Under the pieces are notes generated by a model. The model was given only the letters and a program-made list of their open reading frames with translations. It was not told the DNA's origin and did not search any database. Source: Rhizomucor pusillus (Eukaryota > Mucoromycota > Mucoromycetes > Mucorales > Lichtheimiaceae). Taken from it: a stretch of 14,351 nt of DNA. Of this stretch, positions 1 through 10,179 are shown piece after piece. Every line of letters starts with the position of its first letter. The stretch's first letter is position 1. Location: contig FWWN02000209.1 of assembly GCA_900175165.2 (NCBI GenBank), forward strand, positions 1-14,351, read 5' to 3'. A program made the translations under genes and the position numbers.

Positions 1-1785
1 TGACTACGTGTTACCTTGGGTGCCGTCCGACCACTCCACTCAATCCGTCCGTGTCTTTCATGAGGGGACTCCCGCTCTGGAAGTGAAAAAGTGATTGAAA
101 AGGGAAAAAAGGCAGGGAAAGGGGGGGTATTTATGGTCTTTTGGAGGGTGACTAGCTTCCAAAGGTTCGCTTCCCGTCCCTTTTGTCAAGAAGATCAGTC
201 TGACTTTGAAATCGCTCTCTTCCATGCATCGTTCACTTGTATGCTTTCGCGAAATGTTAACATGGACATAAATGTTATAAACTGCTTGAAATCACAATAT
301 CTGCTAAGACTCACTCCACAAATCAATGCTACAGGTTGCTGAAATGCATCTATACGCTCTGCCAGCTTTCATGGAAAAGAGCAAAAGTTGAGAAAATGTT
401 GAATGTTTGGCACGTTGTCTTCTGCCTTTGAGTGTTTATGGGGCAAGGAGAGAAACGACCAAGCAGCCTGACGTTCTTTCAGCATAATATCTTTATATTT
501 CCAAAGTCAGGGAGTTTATGGATATATCAAAGAATGCTTGCAGCTGCAGAAAAAAGACAAGAAAAGCGGACGGCTCGGGCTGAGCAAAACGTGGCTGTAT
601 CGAAAGGATGCAACGAAGACGCAGTTGTACGAGAGGCGGGAGTAGGCAGCAGTGATGCCGCACACTCGCAATCAGGAGTGTGACCTGGTAAAAGCTTTGA
701 CAGGCCATCGTCCAAACAGGCGTTTCAGCAGGATTGATCAAAGCTTCCGTTTGCTTGGCTTTGTCTTCTCCGACGAACCGACCTTGCAGAGTAGCAATTT
801 TTAAGGAAAATGGTGTGGATAAGCTATTCTGCAAAGCACTCTGGAGGATGGGTAGGTGAGGCACCAAAGACAGGCAGATGTGATTTCCATTTGCTGCTGA
901 AAAGAAATCGCCGCCAATACATTGTCCAGCTTTGCGAGAACGGAGGCAACGTCCTTATGTAGCATCAAAGACCAGATGGAGACTCACAGTATAGATCTGT
1001 TTGGACGCGTAACGTCAACAAAGTCTCCCCTTCTTCCTGATACTCACTCCTCACTCCTTCCGTACTCCATCCATCTGCACACAAAAATGTTTGTCCTGCT
1101 GAAGGCTCTCCTTACTGTAGACCGGTGGCCTTTAAACAAAAGCGATAAAGCCGGACCGTCGTAGAAAAGTTACAACAGTTGATTACGGTAATAGACTCTA
1201 TAGCGTGATGCCTGTGTCAAGATTTTATCAAAGATTGCTTTCGCGTTGCACAAGGCGCGCTTTATGATACCTTCGTATGCGAATTTCATCGTTACTCTTT
1301 TGCCTTAATAAATATAAGATTGAGGTGGATTATTGCAAGTCTGATCCATATGCGGCAGTGCATACAGGCGTGCTGCTGTGCGGAAAGACAAATATGCTCG
1401 TCTTGAGACCTTGCTCATCTAGATTATGCATTTCCAATGATTTGACTGTGTGTTTTTCACTGAAAATGACTCGGTAAACTTGATAGCCTTTCTCTCGATA
1501 TTGCTACCCTTCGATGCATTCGAGTATTCCATATCCGCAATGTGCTGGAGAGCAGCTGCAATGTCCTTTAAGAGCTCTTACTATTGCTTTTGCAGGATAT
1601 AGCATATCAGTGACTACAAACCGTGTGCATCAACAGAAACGTAGATATGTACAGGAAAGTAATATCCTGCCATGATCGCATTAATTTCGCCTGGACGTCA
1701 AGTGGCTTTTGATCCCAGCTGGAGGAACGCTGGTCGGGACACGTCGTCTTCCCACCACCGCAGGACACCCTTTTAAGGCAGCAGC
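1..1785. other. Gene-poor region; no recognisable gene
   Basis: I see no convincing gene here on either strand. Open frames are short and show no family I recognise. One + strand frame (ATG at 438, stop at 681-683, 81 codons) contains a basic Ala-rich stretch (RMLAAAEKRQEKR) that faintly recalls VCP/p97-interacting motifs, but nothing else supports it. The last few hundred bases should hold the promoter and 5' UTR of the mago gene at 1786. I saw no tRNA, no rRNA and no clear transposon end. Confidence 0.5.
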
Positions 1786-2562
1786 ATGTCAGGCAACGAC
1801 GAGTTCTACGTTCGCTACTAGTGAGTCTCTATTGCTGCAATTAATCTCTTCAACGTGAACTGATCCAACCTGTTGCAAAGCTCTGGACACAAAGGACGCT
1901 ATGGTCACGAATTCTTAGAGTTCGAGTTTCGATCAGACGGCCACTGCAGATACGCAAACAATTCGAATTACAGAAACGACAGTCTCATCAGAAAAGAAAG
2001 TGAGTCCTGATGAAGACATGAGAAAAGCAGCGCATGGCTTATATATCTGCCTGTTTCTAAAGTGGATGTCAGCCCGGCTGTCCTGCAAGAACTCAAAAAA
2101 ATGATTGAGGACAGTGAAATTATGAAGTAAGCAATTCTAAACAGCCGTGAACCTTGAAAAGAAAACGTGCACCATATTCATCTGCTCTTGCTTATAGGGA
2201 AGACGATTCTAACTGGCCAACCAAGAACGTTGTCGGTAGTCAGGAACTGGAAGTTCGACTTGGAAATGAACACATTTCATTTGAGGTATCGTTCACGAAA
2301 CGCGGTCTGTAAGGTGTCGTATGTATATGCTTATTCACTTTTCTAATGATAGACCGCAAAGTTGGGATCACTCGTTGAAGTACAAGAGAGCAAGGACCCT
2401 GATGGTCTGCGCATATTCTACTATCTCGTCCAGGACCTCAAGGCTTTTGTGTTTTCGCTGATTTCTTTGCACTTTAAGGTTTGCATACACGTTGGGCAGC
2501 GGTGACGCGGTGGCAACATTGCTAACTCTTTCTTTTTTTTCCAGATCAAACCTATTAGCTAA
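1786..2562 (+). CDS. mago: Mago nashi protein (exon junction complex core subunit)
   Basis: Six exons: 1786-1820, 1881-1999, 2063-2126, 2198-2285, 2353-2478 and 2545-2562. Joined they give 450 nt and 149 residues, against about 146 in animals. The introns are 60, 63, 71, 67 and 66 bp, all GT-AG, and every phase fits. The protein matches Mago along its whole length: FYVRYY then [16 protein letters not shown] near the N-terminus, [26 protein letters not shown] in the middle, EHISFE, and [18 protein letters not shown] with the C-terminal LHFKIKP. Mago pairs with Y14/RBM8A in the nucleus and clamps eIF4A3 on spliced mRNA; this role comes from the family. The acidic and hydrophobic Y14-binding surface looks intact. 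The gene converges on the HMG-box gene, with 79 bp between the two stop codons, so their 3' UTRs probably overlap. Identification is very secure and the exon borders are well supported. Confidence 0.97.
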
Positions 2563-2641
2563 ACTTGGATTATGAAGAATACGTGCTGTCTATTAAAACC
2601 AAACAAGGGAAGCTGTATATAATATATATGTGTGTATTATT

Positions 2642-4001
2642 TTATGGTTGTTGAGGTTGTTGATCTTGAGGATTTGCTTGGGATACAGAATCTGCGAGAT
2701 GTTGTGCATTGTTTTCTGGACTGTGGACTGAGGATACGATGGGATTCGGAGGGATTCCAGCAAGCTGGTCAATAGGGGCCTCGGAGCTAGCCGGCTCTGG
2801 CAAAGGTGCTGTGGAAGGTGCAACATCCATATCAACACCGTTGCTTTGCGGTTGCGATGGAGATGGATTAGGGAGTACGTTGCTGGTGGACAGATTGGAT
2901 GCTTCTGGCTGTTCTCCTACATTCTCATCCTTCTCCAGTTCATCCTCTTCATCCTCCTCGTGAAGCATATCGACATCCTCGTCTTCTTCGACCTTCTTCA
3001 CTTCCTTGTCCTTTTGACTAGAAGCGGCGGATGCTTCTCCTCCTCCTCCGGCGGCATTGTACTCCTTCATGGCATCCTCGTATTCCTTCAATTCCTTGTT
3101 GTACATGTCGTAGTATTTCTTCTTTTCTTCCTTTGACAGTGCTTTCCACTTTTGACCCAACAAACGTGTCACCTCGCCTAAACTTTCATTGGGTACCTCG
3201 TCCTTCATCTTGTCGCGTTCTAATCGGCAGTATAAGAAGAATACATTGCCAGGTCCCTTTGGCGCATTGGGATCTCGCTTCTTCTTTGCAGGTGCTGCCG
3301 TGCCTTCCTGTGCTTGTTGCTTTGCCGCAACGCTGCGCGAACCTTTTGGCTTTTTGACTGTTATGGGTGCTTCCGACTAGAAAAAGCAAAAGAGTTAGTT
3401 TGTTACAAAGTTAGCCGACAATGCAATAAATATGTGATGGTGGATATTCTTACCGTAGGCGACTCATCGCCAGAATTATCCGAGTCTGACAGCAGCTTCT
3501 TATCCTGACCATGGCTACGCGATTGATCAAGCTCTTCCAAGAGTACACTGAAGGGAGAAGGATAAAAAAATAGTAATAATTTTCAAATGTGAGATGCATG
3601 ATATAATAAGCTTTGTGCGTGTGCGGATCAGCAAACTCACATGCGTTCAACGCGGAGGCGTTTGATCTGTCTCTTTGCCTTTGCGAGCTTCATGGAAATA
3701 ATATCATTGTCCTACAATAGAAATATGGTTGAGCGGATGCGGGTTTCCGTTATATTTTCGCAGTTTCATTTTCTGACCTCTTCTATTTCCCGGACACGTT
3801 TCTTCAACAGCTTATATTTTTCCCGCAGAGATACCTGGTCGTCTGTATACAATGACGATGTATTGCGCTGTCAGTGAGAGATCGATGGAATGGAAGGCGG
3901 AAACGCTGGCGTTGCGACTTACCGTCCTGGGGCGGAGGCACGGTTGAAGTGGATGACGGTGCCAGCGGTGGAGGCGGATGCTCAGTGTCTTGTGCGTTCA
4001 T
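2642..4001 (-). CDS. NHP10: HMG-box chromatin protein, Nhp10-like INO80 complex subunit
   Basis: Five exons in transcript order: 4001-3923, 3842-3778, 3711-3641, 3547-3454 and 3376-2642. They total 1044 nt and 347 residues. Residues 1-26 are Pro-rich. Residues 30-80 form a charged coiled coil (LREKYKLLKKRVREIEE onward). Residues 138-209 are a single HMG box starting DPNAPKGPGNVFFLYC, with the helix-2 KWKALS and helix-3 KKKYYDMYNKELKEYE. After it come a Gly-rich linker, an acidic Asp/Glu run near 228-255, and a long Pro/Ser/Gln tail. An N-terminal coil followed by one HMG box is the layout of yeast Nhp10, which binds DNA in the INO80 nucleosome remodeller; that role is inferred. The first intron uses the acceptor before 3842, because the nearer AG at 3869-3868 would break the frame. 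Another HMGB-type protein is possible, but the coil favours Nhp10. Confidence 0.85.
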
Positions 4002-4314
4002 GGCGGAAGAAAAGGGAAAGAGCCAGAAGAGACAAGGCGGAGAGACAAGACAAGTCCAAACCAAACGAAAATGAGACCCGCCTTGCACCCTTTTCGAAAA
4101 TTTTGATTGGGCGCTCCAATGGGTGCGTCGTCGCAACAACAAAAAGTTTCTTTACCCACCCAAGAGTGCCCGTGAAAGAAGGAATTATTACCGACCCGGT
4201 TTCGGACTCACCGACGAACGCATGAGCACACCACCAAAACTATTTCGACCGGTCCTCACAGGACAAAAATGCTGTTAAAAAATGAATAATAACAATAATC
4301 ATCCATCGCATATT
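4002..4314. other. Intergenic: Nhp10-like promoter and PIG-L 3' flank
   Basis: This 313 bp stretch separates the start of the HMG-box gene (minus, 4001) from the stop of PIG-L (minus, 4315). It should carry the PIG-L 3' UTR on its left-going strand, an AT-rich run near 4265-4300 with possible poly(A) signals, and then the Nhp10-like promoter. The only distinct element I see is the inverted pair of CCAAT boxes at 4106-4120. Confidence 0.5.
4106..4120. promoter_or_regulatory. Inverted CCAAT-box pair
   Basis: The sequence reads ATTGG, five bases (GCGCT), then CCAAT, so one CCAAT box lies on each strand in mirror arrangement. It sits 105-119 bp upstream of the Nhp10-like start codon on the minus strand, a usual place for a CCAAT-binding factor (HAP/NF-Y). 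Function is inferred from position and motif only. Confidence 0.4.
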
Positions 4315-5354
4315 TTATCGAACCATTTCTGGATTGCATTTTTCAGGTATCAACAAGTTCACAAACATGTACCGCGAAAAGGTGACATAGAGCCACCGAA
4401 ACCAGACCAGCTGTGAAATATGTTGCCGCATTGCCTTGTGCGTTTGCAAATAAGCTCCTGGAGGCGAAATCAAGAATACACCCTTTTTCCTCTTGCTTTC
4501 AAACGAACTCGTATACGGTAAATCCATGATGCCAATGTATTTGCGCGGCAGGATGATCGACTGGAGCTTGTAAAGCTGCACGTTCTGGCCGCTCGTTGCC
4601 AGGAAGTGTCTAGCAGTGGAATAACAAGAGTGAGTTAGCTTTTTCCTGACTTTATCATAGTTCGATCTACAACTTACTTTGCTCCTTTGTATGCTGCAAT
4701 GTGGTTCGGGTGCCCCGAAACACCATAGTCATCAAAGGTGATGATCTATTATTTTGATTTATCGTTACAATCCGACGACCCGATCCTTCTTTCTTTACTA
4801 TCTGCTAATATATCTTACAGCATCGATCTTGTTCTTTGCACAGTAAGCTTCCAGCTGGTTGGCGATCAACTCTGGTGACCAATCGTTCTTCATACCATCT
4901 TGTAAATTACTACAGATGCATCAGTTAGATATAAATAAACAAACGCGTTTCGGGATCGTAAAAAACGCCTCTTACGGGTGGTCCAATGCTTTAACCTTGG
5001 CAGGCGAGATGCCAAACACCTGACAGCTCCGTTGCAACTCCTTTTTACGAAGAAATCCTAGGCCGTCCGCGTTGCCTATAATGCCATGTTCAGTAAACTT
5101 GGATATATATCTCTGTAGCAGCCCTCTGCGTAGTAATCACCGGTTGACAAGCAAAGAACGTGAATGTTGACATTTGTCAAGGCACGCAGCGAAGTCAATG
5201 TAGGACCAAAGAACATGCATTCATCGTCGGGATGTGCGGTCAATAGCAAAACATTGTTTGCAGTGAAAGGTACGCTCCTCTGGTAGTGTACCAAGCTGTG
5301 GTAAGCATACAACAGCAGACTAGTTACTAGAGCGACAGAAACAATAAAAAGCAT
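4315..5354 (-). CDS. GPI12: N-acetylglucosaminyl-phosphatidylinositol de-N-acetylase (PIG-L/Gpi12)
   Basis: Five exons in transcript order: 5354-5141, 5075-4976, 4909-4819, 4745-4678 and 4609-4315. They give 768 nt and 255 residues, about the human length. The enzyme removes the acetyl group from GlcNAc-PI, the second step of GPI anchor synthesis, on the cytosolic face of the ER. Residues 1-18 are a hydrophobic anchor. The metal and catalytic motif HPDDE is at 41-45, and the partner motif GHPNH is at 146-150, so both active-site halves are present. STGNADGLGFLRKKEL spans the first splice junction and fixes the donor at 5140 (GTGATT); reading through it gives a stop after about 20 extra residues. 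Introns are 65, 66, 73 and 68 bp. The start codon is only 11 bp after the RPC53 stop on the same strand, leaving no room for a separate promoter between them. Confidence 0.95.
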
Positions 5355-5365
5355 GATGGCTGAGC

Positions 5366-7137
5366 TTATTCGTCTTCCTGTTCATTTTGCAATAAAACAT
5401 CCATGTCTGGCAAACACACTAGCTTTTGTACAATATGTCCTAGCTGAATAATCTTCTTCTTTTCCTTGCTCTCCACGTCGACCACCGCCACATCTTCGAG
5501 GAACGTCGATCTCATGCCTTGTCGTACATCCAGCAGGATATCGCCAAATTTCATCTTCATTTTGCCACTCTTGTATATCACAAGCGATCCAACCTGTCCC
5601 TCGGGTATACTGTTGAGATCCATTGCAGCCATTGCTTCTTCGAGGCTCGCTCTCTGGACTGCCGATGGCAGTGCCTTGCTATCTTCTGCTTTGGATTTAC
5701 CCTTGTCTTCTGTGTTGGGTTCCTCTTTAACCTTATCTGTCATTTCCTCGTCTCCCGTTTTTGCTTCAGGCGGTTTCTCGAACCGTGGAAGGATAGAAGG
5801 AAGCTGGAAGAAAAGCAACTCATCGTCTGCCACCGAAACGACCTCCTTCTGGAATTTGCGCTCAATGTCAGTGTGAGTGTGTCACGGTGATATTTTAAAA
5901 TATAAACTCACGTTATCGCGAAGTCCAAAAATGAAACGTGCAGGTGAATCTTCATCCATAAGCATAGTCTGTTGCGGCTGCTGTTGCTGTTCTTGTCTTG
6001 ATGGTCTAGGTTGTGTCTTCTTTTCATCCTTTGTATCTTGGTCAATATCCATAGCTTCTGCGGTTGGGCTTGAGGGTTCCGACTTGACTTTGACTTCATC
6101 GTCGTCATCTTGCTTCTCTCTATCTCGCGCAGCAGTGTCGTTCTCTGGTGAGTTGACGACGATCCACGGCACTTTCTTTGGTTTCGCCGTCATGTCGTTA
6201 GGATCCAGATCGCCTGCAGTTCGCGGTACGTGTTCGAAAACAACAGGCGTGTAATCGTTTGGATTATCTCCAAACAAGTGCATAATGTCTGTATCCTCGC
6301 CATTCTCATCGTCAGCTCGGGTTGTTGTGTCACCGCTGTACATGGCGTATCCTCCTCCAGCGTAAGCGGCGCGTCCGCGCGAAGCTGTATGCAAGTATTA
6401 ATTTTACCGTGACAAAGAATCAATGGATGTATATATATATATATACATACCCATGGCAGATGGGCCTAGTGAGAAAATACCGGTTGCTGTCATTGCCTCC
6501 ATCGGCATGCCACCTCGGCCTCGACCTCGGCCCCGACCACGTCCTCTGCCACGTCCCCGTCCTCTATCTGCTCCAAACTCGTTCTGTGAAGTTGACTATT
6601 CATTCTAAACCTAAGTCCAAGGACGCTCGCGATGAAAAGCAATATCAGGATGAATTACCTGTTTCAAAGCTTCATCGATCGCCGAAGAAGGACTATTAGC
6701 AAGGGAAAGTTTAGGAAATCAAGTGTCTTATGTAAACCTCGTTCAAATAACATACACTTCTTTCTTGTTTCGTTTGGTAGGTATAGTTGGCTTGAATTTC
6801 AGCTACGACGGGATCGATCGCGTTAACGACTAGCCGATCATAAACTCAAATGTGAGGGACCAACCTTAACAGCACCGCCTCGAGTTCTCTGTCCTTCGTG
6901 AACGCTCGGTAACCGGCCTTCATTGTTAGCGTCTGGTCGTATGTGGCCTATGCTGCCTCCTTTGGCTGCTGCAGCCGCCACTGCAGCTGCTGCTTGCTCT
7001 GTAGGTGTTTCTGGAGTTTGGCTCGGTCCCTCGCCTGGCGTCGCTGATCTGGCAGGTCGTCCACGTCCTCGCACAGTCGGTGTAAATCGTCTTCCGCGTT
7101 TCGCGACGTTCGGTGATGTCAAGTTCTGATCAGCCAT
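5366..7137 (-). CDS. RPC53: DNA-directed RNA polymerase III subunit RPC4 (Rpc53)
   Basis: Six exons in transcript order: 7137-6865, 6802-6756, 6692-6659, 6583-6451, 6384-5912 and 5848-5366. They total 1443 nt and 480 residues, somewhat longer than yeast Rpc53 (about 420). Rpc53 pairs with Rpc37 as a TFIIF-like module used in Pol III termination and reinitiation; this is family knowledge. The diagnostic C-terminal RPC4 domain is present at about 403-465: GSLVIYKSGKMKMKFGDILLDV, then the LGHIVQKLVCLPD ending. LLFFQLPSILP near 331-341 and FKPTIPTKRNKKE near 93-106 also fit. The N-terminal half is low complexity: an Ala-rich run in exon 1 and an Arg-Gly repeat at about 125-141. The donor of exon 2 was set at 6755 (GTATGT) because only this keeps exon 3 open. 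The last acceptor could be 5861 instead of 5849, adding four residues. Confidence 0.93.
6428..6447. repeat. TG(TA)8CA perfect palindrome in RPC53 intron 4
   Basis: A 20 bp perfect palindrome made of eight TA units capped by TG and CA. It begins three bases inside intron 4 of RPC53, right after the donor GTA at 6450-6448 on the minus strand. In RNA it could fold back on itself next to the 5' splice site. It may equally be a simple TA microsatellite. Confidence 0.7.
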
Positions 7138-7425
7138 GCTTAAAAACTAGTTCGGTGGACGATACCAAAGAAGGGACCGAAACGTCAAGCTGGGAAAAGT
7201 GGCACTACAGGCATTGTGGGTGGCTGATGAGGAGATTCCGCTGTGGTTGAATGTTGTACCGATTTTGACAGTGTGGAAGAGAATGTATTTTTTGGGATTA
7301 TGACAAAATAGTATTATTTTCAATAGTTCAATAAAGATAAAGAACGCCAAGACCAGAGTGTGACAACGGACATGTAGCGATGCAAAATTTCAAGGATTAA
7401 CTTGTCGTGCTTAAAGGGTGATTGG

Positions 7426-9856
7426 TTAACAGCATGTAAAATACGGCAATCTGCTTTTAACAGGTTGTATAGTTTCCATGATAATAGTTACTCGTTTGCG
7501 AACTGGCCGCTGCTGCTCCTCGTCGTCGTCTTCGCTTGATGTATCCTGGTCTTCGACATCGCTGCCAGCACGTCTTGCACCACCGAGACGCAGGGTGCGA
7601 AGGATGCGCCGTCTGCGCCGTCTACCTACATCCAAAGACATTCTGCTCCTGACACGCTCGCTCCACGGAAGCATTCCTGCTCCTACTCCTCCATCTTCCT
7701 GCGGTCTGTGCACGCTGAGATCAAATGAAGTGGAGCGCTTCGTGCGTAGTCTGCGTGCAGACGACGTCGAAGGGGATGGCGACGATGCCGCTGATGGCAA
7801 CATCACTGGCGGCTGTGGAGTCCGTCGATTTATCAGATTCTGATCATACTCGATAAGCATTTCCTCTTGGATAATCAAGACGCGTTCGGCCGATACAAGG
7901 TCAAGAGGCGACGCGTTTGGATTCGACAAGGCACGCACTATATTGTATCCTTGTCCTCGCAAAACCGACATTTGGCGGTGGAACATCCGTTCATCGAAAT
8001 CGTCGTCGACCTGGAACAGCTCGCGCAGACATGAAATAGTTTCTCGCCACCACAAGGGATCTGAAAGGATAGGCAAGAATCGTCGTCGGGTATGCTCCGA
8101 GAATGGCCGCGCTACGAGTGCATCGGGTAATGCAAGCCATCCAAAGGGATACGAACGCCACTGGTCTGGGTGCTTGAAGGGAAATGCTAGTCCATTATCA
8201 ATAGCTGCAATTTGGATGTAGTCTCTCAGGTGATCCGGCAGACTTGCGTTGCTGCTGTTGGTCGGGGTGCTCTTGCCGCTTCCTGTGCTGCCGCTGCCGC
8301 TGCCGCCGCCATCGGGTGTGTATTTTATCATCCAGTTATCAAGCCCTCGATCTCATCTGGCTGTGAGCAAAATGGATACTTTGTGTCTCTTCCCTTACTG
8401 TATAAATTGCAGACGTACCAGTATTTCTAATGAGATAGTCAAGTATAACGAGTTGTTCAAACTCTATCTTGAATTGCTCTTGAATGCGCCGCGTCCATGC
8501 AAACTTGCGTTTGACAGGTGTCGAGATACGGCTGTCCCGTGGCTCATGGGACATTTCCACCAGAGTATTCTCGCCCTCTAAATCATCTTCTGTATCCTCT
8601 TCTTGACCAAGGCATCCGCCCCACACAGAACTGCCGAGCCTCGACGAGGTAACAGAGTGGTAGTCGTTCGGAAACGGGTATTCTCTAAGGAAGACATTTG
8701 CATCCTTGAAACCTTCGAGAAAACACTGGAAGCTGCCGATCTTGGGAGGCAAGCCGACCACGGAAGCTGAGCGGCGGTCGAGGTAATCATAGTGGAAGGA
8801 CGGCGATGCCAGGTGAATCACGTTTGTGTGTGGTACAAGGCATGTACCCAGCCGGCGGTCGATGAGCGAGGATGCAGCTTCGGATATGTATCCAAGGTTC
8901 GGAATCAGGCAGCTGCGTCCAAAGAAACATGGGAACAGGTGTCGATGGATCCATTTGGTCCATTTGGGGTTGAGTCTACCATACGGCTCCTCGTTCTTTG
9001 GTTTGAATACGCCCACAATTTTGTTCTGGCTGTTGCGGCAGAAATACGATCCAGAAGAGCCCTGGCTGATACGCGTCGGCTGGATATTGTTGCTTTCGAT
9101 GGCTGTACGGACGGAATGTACAATGGCTGCATATTCGTCGCTTCCGACAGGAATATCCTTGGGAACCGCGTGCGGCGATGGGGTATTATTATTATATTTA
9201 TACACTGGACTCGTCGGTACTGTTGGCGACGTGGGTGGTGTGCTGCATTTGTTGAAGACTGAGGTGTAGATAGGATCTGCCTGGGTCATGGTCTCGTCGA
9301 ACGGAAGCAGATCCGCATAGCCCAGGTACCGTTTCTTCTTGCCTTGCAGTTTCCGACGGCCCCTGAACTGCCGCCGTCGAACAATTGTCCATCCACGCCT
9401 GGGCAATTCTTTCATTAGCGGATCAGCGTGTTCGGGTATATCGCCCTGCTGGATATCGGCCATGATCACGGATGGCAGCGACGCAAACGATGCCTCCATC
9501 GCTTTCTTCTCTCTAAATGGTAGTTTACTCTTGATGTACCGTCGAGTGGTCTCCGGAAGTTCGGCAGCGCGCTTAGCAGAGAATGAAGCACGTGCTGTAA
9601 ACGACATGGGTCCCTCAGAAATGTCCTGAGCATGGCTATCTATCAAGGAGCTTTCACCGGCAGCTGCCTCGACCGATGGCAGCTGCGGCGATCCTTTGGG
9701 TATCGGGGGTACGATCACTGCATGCTCGTCGTTTGCTACTATGATTGCATTGGGATGGCGAGCAAGTGCTGATTGAGTCTCGTCATAATCGTCATCAAAA
9801 TCCTCTTGCTGTTGCAGCTTGGTATATGCGCCCGGGTATCGAGAGCTGGTAAACAT
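7426..9856 (-). CDS. LSB6: Type II phosphatidylinositol 4-kinase (Lsb6/PI4K2)
   Basis: Two exons, 9856-8419 and 8351-7426, with one 67 bp intron; 2364 nt and 787 residues. It phosphorylates PI to PI4P on Golgi, endosome, vacuole and plasma membranes (family knowledge). The kinase domain begins near residue 240. The Gly loop is QGSSGSYF at 265-272, the ATP lysine lies in GVFKPK (285), the catalytic loop RNTDRGLDNW (477-486) is rebuilt exactly across the intron, and the metal-binding DNG is at 531-533 in AAIDNGLAFPFKHPD. The palmitoylated CCPCC motif of animal enzymes is replaced by LFPCFFGRSC (308-317), which keeps only isolated cysteines. An acidic and basic insert of about 60 residues lies before QLVILDYLIRNT, and Ser/Gly and Arg-rich low-complexity tails surround the core; the protein ends in Cys-Cys. 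I start at 9856, the first in-frame ATG after an upstream stop. Confidence 0.95.
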
Positions 9857-10179
9857 GTGTATGCCAGAGCAAGAAGGAAGCAACTCCTTCCAGTTGTTTG
9901 ACGTGCCGGTTCAACAACATGAAATCAGGTGCTGGTCTCCAAACTTTTGAAATTTTCCATTTCGGGAACGATGCATGAAAAAGGGGAACATATGAAATTG
10001 ATTTATGCAACGATGAATTTACATGAGGTTTACAGGAAACATGTGTATGAGTGTGTGCAGGGTATACGTTGGATGATAAGCCTGAATGATTACAATGAGA
10101 TATCTAGCACACAATGTTAACTCTCGGACGAATAAGATGCTTGTCAATGATCACTTACCAACAGCTAGCAACGGGTGAC
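9857..10179. other. Intergenic: PI4K2 promoter and 5' UTR
   Basis: These 323 bp lie between the Sld7-like stop and the PI4K2 start, both on the minus strand. A donor-like GGTAAGTGATC occurs on the minus strand near 10161, so a 5' UTR intron of the kinase is possible, but I could not tie it to an acceptor with confidence. I see no other gene or repeat here. Confidence 0.4.

Noticed and set aside
4002..4142. Upstream in-frame extension of the HMG-box protein
   Set aside because: The added residues are promoter-like and low in conservation; the ATG at 4001 begins a normal acidic and Pro-rich N-terminus.
5076..5140. Reading PIG-L exon 1 straight on to the stop at 5076-5078 as a short protein
   Set aside because: Splicing at 5140 restores the conserved STGNADGLG motif and joins all later family motifs in frame.
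7478..7843. Plus-strand open frame opposite the PI4K2 C-terminus
   Set aside because: It is the antisense shadow of Arg/Ser/Asp-rich coding sequence of the kinase.
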